Assembly: GCA_903860975.1 (NCBI GenBank)
Contig: CAIOSI010000014.1
Coordinates: 33,357-97,356 of the forward strand
Length of the DNA stretch: 64,000 bases
From: an uncultured Alphaproteobacteria bacterium
GTDB taxonomy: Bacteria; Pseudomonadota; Alphaproteobacteria; Caulobacterales; Caulobacteraceae
Reading direction: 5' to 3'
Notes under the pieces: model-generated
What the model saw: the letters and a program-made list of their open reading frames with translations, nothing else
What the model was told of the DNA's origin: nothing
Database searches by the model: none
Translations under genes and position numbers: made by a program
In this document: one piece after another, positions 15,990 through 24,898 of the stretch
Numbering within the stretch: the first letter of the stretch is position 1
How the letters are laid out: every line of letters starts with the position of its first letter

Positions 15990-16616
15990 TCAGCTGTGCG
16001 CGAAGATATCGATGTCTTCCCACCCGGCGACATCGAGGACGGCGCGGTGCGGCAAGAACTCGAAACAGGCTCGGGCCAGACCGTCGCGGCCTTCACGAAC
16101 AAGCATCTCATCAAGGCGGCTGCGCAGCGTATGCAGGTGGGCGACATCGGAGGCGGCATAGGCGACTTGCTCGTCCGAGAGTTTTGTCTGCCCCCAATCA
16201 GAACTCTGCTGGGCTTTAGAGAGATCGACGCCGATAAGCTCCTTGGTCACGTCCTTCAGTCCATGGCGGTCGGTATAGGTGCGCGCCAGCTTGGACGCGA
16301 TCTTGGTGCAGTAGACGGGAGCGGTCACAACACCAAGGTGGAGCCAAAACATGGCGATATCAAAGCGGCCGAAGTGGAAGATCTTGGTCACCGACGGATC
16401 GGTCAGCAGCCGTTTCAAATTTGGCGCGTCATAAGTCGAGCGGTCCAGTTGGACCACATGAGCCTGGCCGTTCCCATCTGAGAGCTGCACAACGCATAAC
16501 GGGTCACGACCGAGCCGAAGGCCCATCGTCTCCGAATCGATAGCCAGAGCCGTCGCGCCAGAAAAGACGCCGTCCGGCAGGTCGCCCCGATGTAGAATAC
16601 TGATCAACTTTTTCAC
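15990..16616 (-). CDS. rnd: Ribonuclease D-like 3'-5' exonuclease
   Basis: A DEDDy exonuclease that trims RNA 3' ends. Motifs: Exo I AIDSETMGL (Asp/Glu near residues 27-29), Exo II HFGRFDIAMF, and Exo III Y-A-A-S-D (about residues 154-158). At 208 residues it is the short form without HRDC domains that precedes lptC in many alphaproteobacteria. The gene starts 116 nt downstream of tRNA-Leu in the same direction. Confidence 0.9.
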   Translation of the reverse strand: MKKLISILHRGDLPDGVFSGATALAIDSETMGLRLGRDPLCVVQLSDGNGQAHVVQLDRSTYDAPNLKRLLTDPSVTKIFHFGRFDIAMFWLHLGVVTAPVYCTKIASKLARTYTDRHGLKDVTKELIGVDLSKAQQSSDWGQTKLSDEQVAYAASDVAHLHTLRSRLDEMLVREGRDGLARACFEFLPHRAVLDVAGWEDIDIFAHS

Positions 16617-16696
16617 GCTGCTCCGCCAATCGAACCACGGCTCAGTATAGAGCCGGTCGGCGCCGAGGTAAGGGGCGCCATCTTCACCATCAAAAT

Positions 16697-16722
16697 CAGC
16701 GCCGTCACAAACGGACGGCTCA
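16697..16722 (-). terminator. Possible terminator after tRNA-Leu
   Basis: On the minus strand a GCCGTC / GACGGC stem with a 7-nt loop lies about 15 nt beyond the tRNA CCA end and is followed by GCTGATTTT. The T-run is short, so termination is only plausible. Confidence 0.4.
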
Positions 16723-16732
16723 CCGAAAGCGA

Positions 16733-16819
<87 letters not shown>

Positions 16820-16943
16820 CCGATCCGTTGGACCGCGCGAGCCGGCTTCCTTAAAGCTCCGCCTCACGCCGGTCAACGTCCAGGTCATTCAACCCGCTCG
16901 CTACCGATTGCGGCATGCGACGGCATCGTCTATCGGCATACTC

Positions 16944-17936
16944 ATGCAAAACCTCGTCACCGTCTTCGGCGGATCCGGTTTCATTGGGGCGCAGGCCGTG
17001 CGCCAGCTCGCCAAGGCCGGTTGGCGGATAAGAGTCGCAGTGCGCAATCCTGCGAAGGCCTACGCCATGCGGCTTCATGGCGATGTCGGCCAGATCGACA
17101 TCGTTCAAGCCAATATCCGTAATGAACCGTCACTGCGCCGGGCTTTGGACGGCGCCAGTGCCGCGGTGAACCTGGTCGGGATTTTGCGCGAGACCGGGCG
17201 ACAAGGGTTCCAGGCTTTGCAAGCGATGGGCCCGCACAACGTGGCTGCCGCAGCACGCGCCGAAGGCGTATCTCGCCTCGTGCAGATGTCGGCAATTGGA
17301 GCTGACGCCAATTCGCCCTCGAAGTACGCAAAGACGAAGGCTGAAGGCGAAGCGGCCGTTCGGCAGTTCTATCCAGAGGCGGTGATCATACGGCCGTCGA
17401 TCGTATTCGGTCCGGAAGACGAGTTCTTCAATCGTTTCGCCGCCATGGCGCAAATCAGCCCGTTCCTGCCGTTGATTGGCGGCGGTCAGAGCCGCCTCCA
17501 GCCGGTTTTTGTAGGCGATGTCGGCAAGGCGCTGGCGCACGCAGTGGTCGCGCCGGAGGCGGCCGGCCAGACCTATGAGCTCGGTGGTCCCGCCGCATTC
17601 ACGTTCCGACAGCTGATGGAAATGCTGTTGGCCGAAATCGGAAAGCGCCGGATCTTGGCTCCGATCCCATGGCCAGTCGCCAGTCTGCTCGGCTCGGCCG
17701 GCGACGCAGCGAACACCCTCGCTGGATTTATTGGCGCATCATTGCCAACGCCGGTCACCGCTGACCAAGTCCTGCTGCTCAAGATCGACAACGTCGTCAG
17801 CGGTGCCCACCCCGGTCTCACAGATCTTGGAATCACGCCGACGACGCTGGAGGCGGTTCTCCCAAGCTATCTCTATCGCTACCGGAAGGGCGGCCAATAC
17901 GCAGATCAGGAAGACCGCGAGTTTGCGGCTATCTAA
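16944..17936 (+). CDS. NDUFA9-like NAD(P)-binding reductase (complex I-associated, atypical SDR)
   Basis: An extended/atypical short-chain dehydrogenase of 330 residues. The Rossmann motif VFGGSGFIGAQAVRQL is at the very N-terminus, followed by VNLVGILRETGRQGFQ and the SDR-like SAIGADANSPSKYAKTKAEGE with the Tyr-x-x-x-Lys pair. It resembles the alphaproteobacterial counterpart of mitochondrial complex I subunit NDUFA9, which holds NADPH structurally. The ATG at 16944 places the Rossmann strand normally; the frame is open to 16908. The stop overlaps the convergent uppP stop by 4 nt. The complex I link is inference. Confidence 0.82.
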   Translation: MQNLVTVFGGSGFIGAQAVRQLAKAGWRIRVAVRNPAKAYAMRLHGDVGQIDIVQANIRNEPSLRRALDGASAAVNLVGILRETGRQGFQALQAMGPHNVAAAARAEGVSRLVQMSAIGADANSPSKYAKTKAEGEAAVRQFYPEAVIIRPSIVFGPEDEFFNRFAAMAQISPFLPLIGGGQSRLQPVFVGDVGKALAHAVVAPEAAGQTYELGGPAAFTFRQLMEMLLAEIGKRRILAPIPWPVASLLGSAGDAANTLAGFIGASLPTPVTADQVLLLKIDNVVSGAHPGLTDLGITPTTLEAVLPSYLYRYRKGGQYADQEDREFAAI

Positions 17937-18733
17937 CGAAGTGACAGGATCGCCAGTCCTACGCCGCCGATCAAGATCCTCAGCCAACCGAACGGCGCAT
18001 AACCACGGCGGGTGACGATCGTCAGCATGGCCCGAATGACGGCCAGGGCGACGAGGAATGAGACCACAAAGCCAACAGCAACCAAACCGGTGTGGCCGGT
18101 ATTGAGTTCGTGGCGGCTCTTCCAGGCATCGACGGTGAAGGCGCCGGCCATCACGGGTATCGCCAGGAAGAAGGCGAATTCCGCGGCGGCTCGTTTTTCC
18201 ACCCCCATCAGCATCGAACCTACGATCGTGGCCCCGGAACGAGAGACGCCTGGGACCAAGGCCAGACATTGGAATAGGCCAATTACCAATGAGGTGCCCA
18301 GCGGCAGGGCCAAGGGATCTTGGCGCGTCGGGTAGGGCGCGTAGCGGTCGATCACCAAGAGCACTATACCGCCGAGGATCAACGCGATGCAGACGACTCT
18401 GGGACTTTCAAAAAGCACGCTCTTGATGATGTCATGCAACAGGAGGCCTGCGATCGCGGCGGGAATGAAGGCAACGATGATGCTGAGGGCGAATTTCTGA
18501 GCCCGGGCGTCATAGGGCAGGCGAATAACCACGCTCCAAAGGCGCGAAAAATAGAGAGTTACCACGGCGAAGATCGCGCCGAGCTGGATCAGAACTGTGA
18601 AGGTGTCCCAGAAACCGTCCGGCAGACCCATCACGAGTTTCGCCAGGAGGAGCATCCCCGTTGACGAGACCGGGATGAACTCTGTCAGCCCTTCGATGAC
18701 GCCCAGGATAATGGCGTAGATCCAATCCGACAT
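17933..18733 (-). CDS. uppP: Undecaprenyl-diphosphatase
   Basis: Integral membrane phosphatase that recycles undecaprenyl diphosphate for peptidoglycan and polysaccharide synthesis; it also gives bacitracin tolerance. The 266-residue protein has the conserved EGLTEFIPVSSTGM at residues 14-27 and PGVSRSGATI near residue 170, with about eight hydrophobic segments. ATG at 18733. Normal length. Confidence 0.95.
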   Translation of the reverse strand: MSDWIYAIILGVIEGLTEFIPVSSTGMLLLAKLVMGLPDGFWDTFTVLIQLGAIFAVVTLYFSRLWSVVIRLPYDARAQKFALSIIVAFIPAAIAGLLLHDIIKSVLFESPRVVCIALILGGIVLLVIDRYAPYPTRQDPLALPLGTSLVIGLFQCLALVPGVSRSGATIVGSMLMGVEKRAAAEFAFFLAIPVMAGAFTVDAWKSRHELNTGHTGLVAVGFVVSFLVALAVIRAMLTIVTRRGYAPFGWLRILIGGVGLAILSLR

Positions 18734-18881
18734 GACGTTCCCCGAAAAACAGCCCCACCGCGGCGTTCAGAAATGCCGAACTAAGTGAAGAAGGTGTTTA
18801 CTGGCCTTTCCTCTCGCCGTGAAGAAAGTCGGCCTATATCCTTGTTGGTCAAATGTCGTGAGGCTAGATTCGTCAGGATTG

Positions 18882-20057
18882 ATGGGTATGTCGTCGGCGG
18901 ACACTCGCCAAGCTGACCTTAGCGCCAGCGTCCAGACTGCACTCAAAAGGGGCGACCCCCGGGGCGCGCTCGCCCTGCTGCGGGATGCTGAACGCGCCAC
19001 GCCTGACGATATCGCACTCAAAATGCAGCGCGCGATGGTCAGCCGCGCCATGGGTGATCTGGCCGGTTCGTTGGAGGCGCTCGACGAGGCGCTCAGCATC
19101 GACCCCTATGACTACGTTGCGCGGCTTTCGAAGGGCGCGTTGATCGAAAAAACAAGCGGTGAACGCGCCGCCGCCGCCGCCTATCAGAACGCCTTAGCCC
19201 TAGCCCCCCCGGACAGCGAACTTCCGCCAGCGCTTCGCGGGCCCACCGAGCGCGCGCGCCAGATCGTGGCGCGCAGCATGGAAGCATTTGAGGCGCACCT
19301 GTTGTCCCGCACGAACGCGGTGAAAGCTGAGCTTTCTGAGGCAGCGCGCCGTCGGTTCGACGAGAGCGTTGGCATCTTCTCAGGACGGACCAAGGTCTAC
19401 AATCATGAGCCGCTCCTCCTGCACTATCCGCAGCTGCCGGCAATCCCGTTCTACGACCGTTCGCTTTTCCCTTGGCTCGCAGATCTTGAAGCGGCCACCG
19501 CGATGATCCGGAGCGAGCTTGACGGCGCCCTTGTGGCCGCAAAGGACAATTTCGCCCCCTATATCGCCTACCCGAAGGGTACGCCCGTCAACCAATGGGG
19601 TGAACTCAACCACTCGCAACGTTGGAGTTCGTTCTTCCTGTGGAAGGACGGCGCGCGTCAGGACGGAGCCTGCAAACTCTGTCCCAACACCGCTGCCCTA
19701 CTGGAGAGCCTGCCGCTGTCGGACCAGCCAGGTTATGCGCCGACGGCGATGTTTTCTGCGCTCGACGCACACACCCATATTCCAGCACACACAGGCTCGA
19801 CCAATGTCCGTCTGCTCTGCCATCTGCCGCTGATCCTACCCGGTGCAGCCCGCTTTCGCGTCGGCAACGAGACGCGGGATTGGAAAATGGGCGAGGCCTG
19901 GGTGTTCGACGACACGATCGAACACGAGGCCTGGAACGACGCCGACGAGCTGCGGGTCATCCTGATCTTCGATGTCTGGAACCCGCTGCTGGATCTGGGC
20001 GAGCGCGAGCTGGTCAAGGCGATGCTAAGCGCGCGCCAGGAATTCTTTGCCGATTAA
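18882..20057 (+). CDS. TPR protein with aspartyl/asparaginyl beta-hydroxylase domain
   Basis: A 391-residue protein. The N-terminal 120 residues contain tetratricopeptide-like repeats (ALALLRDAERATPDDIALKMQRA, SLEALDEALSIDPYDYVARL). The C-terminal half has the Fe(II)/2-oxoglutarate hydroxylase pattern of the Asp/Asn hydroxylase family: PAHTGSTNVRL (first His with the 2-OG-binding region), VFDDTIEHEAWN (second His) and RVILIFDVWNP. It likely hydroxylates Asp or Asn side chains of a protein substrate; the substrate is unknown. The frame extends to 18819, but the ATG at 18882 has AGGA upstream. A citrate-synthase-like fragment follows 35 nt downstream. Confidence 0.85.
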   Translation: MGMSSADTRQADLSASVQTALKRGDPRGALALLRDAERATPDDIALKMQRAMVSRAMGDLAGSLEALDEALSIDPYDYVARLSKGALIEKTSGERAAAAAYQNALALAPPDSELPPALRGPTERARQIVARSMEAFEAHLLSRTNAVKAELSEAARRRFDESVGIFSGRTKVYNHEPLLLHYPQLPAIPFYDRSLFPWLADLEAATAMIRSELDGALVAAKDNFAPYIAYPKGTPVNQWGELNHSQRWSSFFLWKDGARQDGACKLCPNTAALLESLPLSDQPGYAPTAMFSALDAHTHIPAHTGSTNVRLLCHLPLILPGAARFRVGNETRDWKMGEAWVFDDTIEHEAWNDADELRVILIFDVWNPLLDLGERELVKAMLSARQEFFAD

Positions 20058-20092
20058 CGGCTGCAGGTAAGCTCAGCGAAGGGTCTGACGTC

Positions 20093-20359
20093 ATGCCCGG
20101 CCGACTGGCTTTCGCCGAGGCGGCCGCTCTGGCGATCCTCAAAGAACGCATGCCCGAGCGATCGCCGCAGACAAATGTCGAAGTTTGCACAGCCCTGTTG
20201 CTGGAGGCGCTCACCTTTCCATCACGCGCCTTTATGTGTGTCTTTGCCATGGGTCGGGTGACAGGCTGGATCGCCCACGCCCGCGAACAGCTTGGCGGCA
20301 GCCGCCTGATCCGCCCTCCGTCGCCATACGTCGGCCCCCAGCCAAGGCAGGCGGCGTGA
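20093..20359 (+). CDS. Orphan C-terminal fragment of a citrate synthase-like protein
   Basis: An 88-residue frame starting at ATG 20093. Its second half (LTFPSRAFMCVFAMGRVTGWIAHAREQLGGSRLIRPPSPYVGP) matches the end of citrate and methylcitrate synthases, where GRVxGWIAHxxEQ leads to RPxxxYVGP. The catalytic His and Asp regions of the large domain are absent, so it cannot act alone as a synthase. It may be a gene remnant or a retained small domain. It is co-directional with and 35 nt behind the hydroxylase gene. Codon use looks like its neighbours. Confidence 0.65.
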   Translation: MPGRLAFAEAAALAILKERMPERSPQTNVEVCTALLLEALTFPSRAFMCVFAMGRVTGWIAHAREQLGGSRLIRPPSPYVGPQPRQAA

Positions 20360-20412
20360 CCTGAGAGTCGTTCGCGCTGGCATGCGGCGGGGGCGTTGGT
20401 AGAATCCGACGA

Positions 20413-21360
20413 ATGAATTCTATCCATAGTCTCTCGACCGAAGAAACCACCGCCCTCACCCGCCGCGTCACGATCTACTCCATCGTGACCGCGCTGGTGT
20501 TGGTGACAATCAAGATCCTGGCCTGGCTTGCCTCAGGCTCGGCGGCGCTGCTGGCGTCCACCGCGGACTCAGGCCTCGACCTTGTGGCCTCGATGATCAC
20601 GTTCTTCGCAGTGCGCTATGCAGCAGCGCCACCAGATGCAGAACATCGGTTCGGACACGGCAAGGCCGAAGCCTTCTCAAGTCTCGTCCAGGCAGGCCTT
20701 GTCTTCGCTTCGGCCGCGCTGATCGCTCGCGAGGCCATCGCCGATCTGTTTCAGCCGCATGGCCTACAAGGGGAAAAGTGGGCGATCGCGGTGATGCTCA
20801 CCTCGATCCTCATGACCGCCTTCCTAATCGCCGCCCAGACCCAGGTGCTCAAGAAGGCCGCCTCTGTGGCCGTATCGGGCGACCGAGCGCACTATGCCAG
20901 CGACTTCGCTTCAAACCTTATTGCGCTCATCGGCATCGGTGCCTCGGCCTGGCTGGGCGTGTTTTGGCTCGACGCTGCAGCGGCGCTAGCGATTGCGGCA
21001 ATCCTGCTTTGGGGGGCGGTGAGTGTTTTCCGCGAAGCCGCCAGTCAGCTCATGGACCACGAACTGCCAGATGAAGCCCGGGCAAAAATCATCGCCCTGC
21101 TGACGGAAGATCATCGACTAAGCGACGTCCACCAGCTTCGCACCCGCGCCTCTGGTCCCTATGTCCACATCCAGCTGCATTGCGACCTAGACCCGGACCT
21201 GACGTTGGAAGCTGCCCACCAAGTGATCGTTGCGGCCGAAAATCGCGTGCTGGACGCATTCCCCTCAGCCGACATCATTATCCACGCTGACCCCCGCGGT
21301 CGCGCAGAACCGCACGGTGGGGCTTTTGCGGAAGTTCATATGAAGGCCGGCCAGGCGTAG
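20413..21360 (+). CDS. Cation diffusion facilitator (FieF/CzcD-like metal efflux)
   Basis: A 315-residue inner-membrane proton/metal antiporter for Zn, Fe or related divalent ions. Six membrane segments are predicted. The transport site residues are visible as STADSGLDL in helix 2 (two Asp four residues apart) and HYASDFASN in helix 5 (His/Asp), a pattern closest to FieF. The HRFGHGKAEA loop and the C-terminal ferredoxin-like domain (VHIQLHCDLDPDLTLEAAH) are typical. ATG at 20413. Metal specificity cannot be read from the sequence. Confidence 0.9.
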   Translation: MNSIHSLSTEETTALTRRVTIYSIVTALVLVTIKILAWLASGSAALLASTADSGLDLVASMITFFAVRYAAAPPDAEHRFGHGKAEAFSSLVQAGLVFASAALIAREAIADLFQPHGLQGEKWAIAVMLTSILMTAFLIAAQTQVLKKAASVAVSGDRAHYASDFASNLIALIGIGASAWLGVFWLDAAAALAIAAILLWGAVSVFREAASQLMDHELPDEARAKIIALLTEDHRLSDVHQLRTRASGPYVHIQLHCDLDPDLTLEAAHQVIVAAENRVLDAFPSADIIIHADPRGRAEPHGGAFAEVHMKAGQA

Positions 21361-21430
21361 TAAACGCGCCCTTAACGGGTCCAGCGTCCATTGAGCCTAA
21401 ACGATTCCACCCCCGTCGCATTTGCTGGTT

Positions 21431-22117
21431 ATGAGCCTCGAACGCACACTGCACCATTTCCCGCTCGACCCCGCCTCACGTCAGGTTCGTCTGACCCTGG
21501 GTGAAAAGCGGCTGGCCTTCACCGAGGTCCAGGTCCGCTATTGGGAACGCCCAAAGGACCTAACCGCCTTGAACCCCTCGGGTCTGGTGCCCGTGCTTGT
21601 GGAAACCGACGGCGATCACCGCCTGGTGCTGTGCGAAGCCCGCGCGATCCTCGATCATCTGGAGGAGACAGTTCCTGAGCCTGCGCTCCTTGGTCGAGAG
21701 CCAGCCGAGCGGGCTGAGGCCAGACGCCTGCTTGCCTGGTTCGACCGTAAATTCGAGTTCGAGGCTGGCGGCTACATTCTGCACGAGAAGATGGAGAAAC
21801 GCCTGTTGGGCCTGGGCGCGCCAGACCTCAACAACCTGCGCCAAGGTCGCGACGGCCTCAGAACGCACATGTTCTACGTCGAAAAGCTATTGCAGGAGCG
21901 CGAGTGGCTGGCGGGGCGGCGGATGTCCCTGGCCGATTTTGCGGCTGCGGCGCATCTGTCCGTGATCGACTACTGCGGGGACATGCCTTGGGCGGACTTC
22001 CCGGCGGTAAAGACCTGGTACATGAAACTGAAGTCTCGGCCATGCTTCCGGCCCCTGCTGGCCGACCGCTGGCCGGGCCTGACACCGGCCAGGCACTATG
22101 ACGACCTCGATTTCTAA
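21431..22117 (+). CDS. fzlA: GST-fold protein, FzlA-like (FtsZ-associated)
   Basis: A 228-residue glutathione S-transferase fold protein. The thioredoxin-like domain starts LHHFPLDPASRQVRLTLGEKRL, has the cis-proline SGLVPVL and the EARAI segment; the helical C-terminal domain contains WLAGRRMSLADFAAAAHLS. The LDPASRQVR start and WxxLKSRPCFRPLLADRWPG end resemble FzlA of Caulobacter, which lacks GST activity, binds FtsZ and shapes Z-ring filaments. It overlaps queG by 20 nt. The assignment to FzlA rather than a generic GST is from memory of the family. ATG at 21431; a TTG three codons earlier is in frame. Confidence 0.75.
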   Translation: MSLERTLHHFPLDPASRQVRLTLGEKRLAFTEVQVRYWERPKDLTALNPSGLVPVLVETDGDHRLVLCEARAILDHLEETVPEPALLGREPAERAEARRLLAWFDRKFEFEAGGYILHEKMEKRLLGLGAPDLNNLRQGRDGLRTHMFYVEKLLQEREWLAGRRMSLADFAAAAHLSVIDYCGDMPWADFPAVKTWYMKLKSRPCFRPLLADRWPGLTPARHYDDLDF

Positions 22118-23228
22118 CCCTCCGGAAGACCAGATCCGCGCCAAGGCCCTAGCGCTGGGTTTCGACCTCTGCCGCTTCACCGACATTGACGAGGGTTGGA
22201 TCTCTGCAAAGCGGCTGGCTGAATTCGTGAATTCTGGGCGGCATGGTGAGATGGCGTGGCTGGCCGAGACCGTCGAACGCCGTTCAAACCCCAGAGCCAT
22301 GTGGCCCGACGCCCGCTCGGCGATCGTTTTGGGCATGAATTACGGCCCCGATCATGACCCGCTTGCGCTGCTCGCCCGACCGACCAAGGGCGCGATTAGC
22401 GTCTACGCCCAGGGCGACGACTATCACGAGCTCATAAAGAGCCGTCTGAAGACGCTTGCGCGCTGGTTGCAGTCCCAATTCGGCGGCGAGTTGAAGGTGT
22501 TTGTCGACACCGCGCCATTGCTCGAAAAGCCACTGGCCGAGCGGGCCGGCCTGGGCTGGCAGGGCAAGCACACGAACCTTGTGTCCCGGGAGTTTGGCTC
22601 CTGGCTCTTTCTGGGTTCGATCCTGACGACCTTGGACCTAAACCCCGACCCAGGGGAGACGACCACCTGTGGAACCTGCCACGCTTGCCTCGATGTCTGC
22701 CCGACACAGGCCTTCCCTGCGCCCAATCAGCTCGATGCGCGGCGCTGTATCTCCTACCTCACGATCGAGCTGAAGGGTCCGATCCCGACGGAGTTCCGAG
22801 AGGCGCTCGGAAATAGAATCTACGGGTGTGACGACTGCCTCGCTGTTTGCCCCTGGAACAAATTCGCAGCCGTGGCGGCTGAACAGAAACTGCATGCCCG
22901 CCCATCCTTGGAAGCGCCCTCTCTGGCAGAGCTTGCCCGACTGAACGACGCCCAATTCCGCAGCCTGTTCACGAAGTCCCCCATCAAGCGCATCGGCCGC
23001 GCCCGATTCATCCGCAACGTGCTCTATGCCATCGGCAATTCCGGCGAGCCGACTTTGGCGGTGGAGGCCGAACAGTTGTTGAATGATGCCTCAGAGCTTG
23101 TCCGCGGCGCGGCCGTCTGGGCGCTTTCCCGGCTTTTGGAGCCTGGCCACTTCAAGGCGCTCCGCGAGGCGCACAGATCGCTGGAACAAGATCAACAGGT
23201 ATTGGCCGAGTGGTGCGCGTACGCCTAG
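22098..23228 (+). CDS. queG: Epoxyqueuosine reductase
   Basis: Cobalamin-dependent iron-sulfur enzyme that performs the last step of queuosine synthesis in tRNA. The 376-residue protein shows the GLGWQGKHTNLVSREFGSW core and two 4Fe-4S motifs, CGTCHACLDVCP and CDDCLAVCPWNKF, followed by HEAT-like helices at the end (GEPTLAVEAEQLLNDASELVRGAAVWAL). Translation begins 20 nt inside the preceding GST-fold gene, implying coupling. Confidence 0.95.
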   Translation: MTTSISNPPEDQIRAKALALGFDLCRFTDIDEGWISAKRLAEFVNSGRHGEMAWLAETVERRSNPRAMWPDARSAIVLGMNYGPDHDPLALLARPTKGAISVYAQGDDYHELIKSRLKTLARWLQSQFGGELKVFVDTAPLLEKPLAERAGLGWQGKHTNLVSREFGSWLFLGSILTTLDLNPDPGETTTCGTCHACLDVCPTQAFPAPNQLDARRCISYLTIELKGPIPTEFREALGNRIYGCDDCLAVCPWNKFAAVAAEQKLHARPSLEAPSLAELARLNDAQFRSLFTKSPIKRIGRARFIRNVLYAIGNSGEPTLAVEAEQLLNDASELVRGAAVWALSRLLEPGHFKALREAHRSLEQDQQVLAEWCAYA

Positions 23229-23270
23229 CTGGGCCCGCGCTCCCGCGAAGGTGGATCCCTTTTTTCGAGA

Positions 23271-23825
23271 TCAGAACTCCGCTGCAGGCAAATCTTTAAG
23301 GCGCGGAAGACCCTTGTCCTTTTCAGAAAGCACGGGCTCAACATCGAGCGGCCAAGCGATACCGATGTCGGGATCATTCCAGATCAGGCCGCCCTCAAGC
23401 TGCGGGGCGTAGCCGCCGTCGACCTTGTAGAAGAGCTCGGTGTCGTCAGCGATTGTCATATAGCCGTGGGCGAAACCCCGCGGCACCCAGAGCTGCTCGC
23501 CGGTCTCGGCGGTCAGGGTTGCGCCGACCCATTGGCCGAAGGTCGCCGAGCCCGGGCGCACGTCGACTGCGACGTCAAAGATCGCCCCTTTCAGAACTCT
23601 CACCAGCTTTCCCTGCGCTTGCGGCGCCTTCTGGAAATGCAGACCGCGAACCGTACCTTTTTTGGCATTGAACGCTTGGTTATCTTGCACGAATTGGGTG
23701 TCCACTCCGGCAGCTTTAAGCGCCATGTGGCTCCAAGTTTCGGCGAACCAGCCGCGCGCATCGCCATGTCGCTTCGGCGTGATATGCAGGACCTCGGCAA
23801 GGGCCAGGGGCGTAATCGTCGTCAT
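23271..23825 (-). CDS. rfbC: dTDP-4-dehydrorhamnose 3,5-epimerase
   Basis: Double epimerase of the dTDP-L-rhamnose pathway. The 184-residue product has the cupin core with RGLHFQKAPQAQGKLVRVLKGAIFDVAVD (catalytic His in HF), the acid/base region WVPRGFAHGYMTIAD and the C-terminal IGIAWPL. Divergent from a glycosyltransferase gene by 32 nt. The other rml genes (A, B, D) are not in the window and must be elsewhere if the pathway is complete. Confidence 0.95.
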   Translation of the reverse strand: MTTITPLALAEVLHITPKRHGDARGWFAETWSHMALKAAGVDTQFVQDNQAFNAKKGTVRGLHFQKAPQAQGKLVRVLKGAIFDVAVDVRPGSATFGQWVGATLTAETGEQLWVPRGFAHGYMTIADDTELFYKVDGGYAPQLEGGLIWNDPDIGIAWPLDVEPVLSEKDKGLPRLKDLPAAEF

Positions 23826-23857
23826 GGCGGCTCGGACATTTTGGAGAGACCTTTCGC

Positions 23858-24898
23858 ATGGCCCGCGCTGCGGCGAATGGCAACCCCTCAGCGCTTTGCG
23901 TCAGCGTCGTGGTGGTCGTCTATGAAAGTGGACCGACGCTAGCCCAGTGCCTGGCTGCCGTTCGGGCTCAGATATTCCACGACTACGAAGTCCTACTGAT
24001 CGACAATGCGTCCAGCGACCGGACGGCCCAGGCCGCGGCCAAGGCCGACCCGTCGATCCGACTGATCGAGAACGCGGAGAACCTGGGCTTCGCGGCTGCC
24101 GTAAATCAAGGGGCGCGGGCGGCGCGTGGGCGCTGGCTGGCGCTGCTCAACCCTGATGCCTTCGCCGAGCCGGAGTGGCTAGAACGACTGGCTGCTGCGG
24201 CGCTAGCCAATCCTGAAGTCCATAGCTTCACGTCGCGCCAACTGATGGCAGAGGACCCCACGCGGCTCGATGGCCTGGGCGATGTCATGGCGCTTGCCGG
24301 GTTTCCCTTCCGTGGAGGCTACACCCATCCCAATCCCGGCGCTTTGGAACCAGGATGGGTATTCTCAGGCTGTGGTGGGGCGATGATGATCGCCCGCGAT
24401 CTGTTCCTGAAGCTCGGGGGCTTCGATGAACGCCTGTTCTGCTATTGCGAGGATGTTGACCTGGGTTATCGCCTACGGCTGGTGGGCGAGCCCACGCTGC
24501 TGGTTCCTGACGCCGTGGTTCGTCATGTGGGCTCGGCCTCTACGGGCGGCCGCAGAAGCGATTTCGCCGTCTTCCACGGTACCCGCAACCGGTTCTGGGT
24601 TTTCGTGAAGGACACGCCGCCAGTACTGTTCTGGCTTACCCTTCCCCTGCACCTGCTGGCCACCCTGGTGCTCTTCATCCGCCATGCCACACGCGGGGAG
24701 ATCGCAACGCCCGTCGAGGGCCTGGCTGCAGGGATCAGGCACGTGCACGTCGCACTGGAGGCCCGCCGGGAGGCTCAGGCGACGCGGACGGCCAACTCCT
24801 GGGACATCGCCCGCGCCATGACCTGGAACCCGCTTGACCTACTCCTGCGCCGCGCCTTCATTCAGCCGAAGCGGACCACTCCACCAGGCGGCGCATGA
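23858..24898 (+). CDS. GT2-family glycosyltransferase (rhamnosyltransferase-like)
   Basis: A 346-residue transferase probably adding a sugar to a surface polysaccharide. The GT-A fold is clear: VSVVVVVYESGPTLAQCLAAV at the start, DNASSDRT near residue 50, LLNPDAFAEPEWL with the DxD-like NPDA, and the acceptor-side CGGAMMIARDLFLKLGGFDERLFCYCEDVDLGYRLRLVG. The C-terminus has a hydrophobic membrane-associated segment. The neighbour rfbC suggests dTDP-rhamnose as donor. Its 3' end overlaps the convergent argE by 41 nt. Confidence 0.85.
   Translation: MARAAANGNPSALCVSVVVVVYESGPTLAQCLAAVRAQIFHDYEVLLIDNASSDRTAQAAAKADPSIRLIENAENLGFAAAVNQGARAARGRWLALLNPDAFAEPEWLERLAAAALANPEVHSFTSRQLMAEDPTRLDGLGDVMALAGFPFRGGYTHPNPGALEPGWVFSGCGGAMMIARDLFLKLGGFDERLFCYCEDVDLGYRLRLVGEPTLLVPDAVVRHVGSASTGGRRSDFAVFHGTRNRFWVFVKDTPPVLFWLTLPLHLLATLVLFIRHATRGEIATPVEGLAAGIRHVHVALEARREAQATRTANSWDIARAMTWNPLDLLLRRAFIQPKRTTPPGGA

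Noticed and set aside
23228..23270. Possible terminator with TTTTTT between queG and rfbC
   Set aside because: The T-run is real but the preceding sequence pairs over only about three bases.
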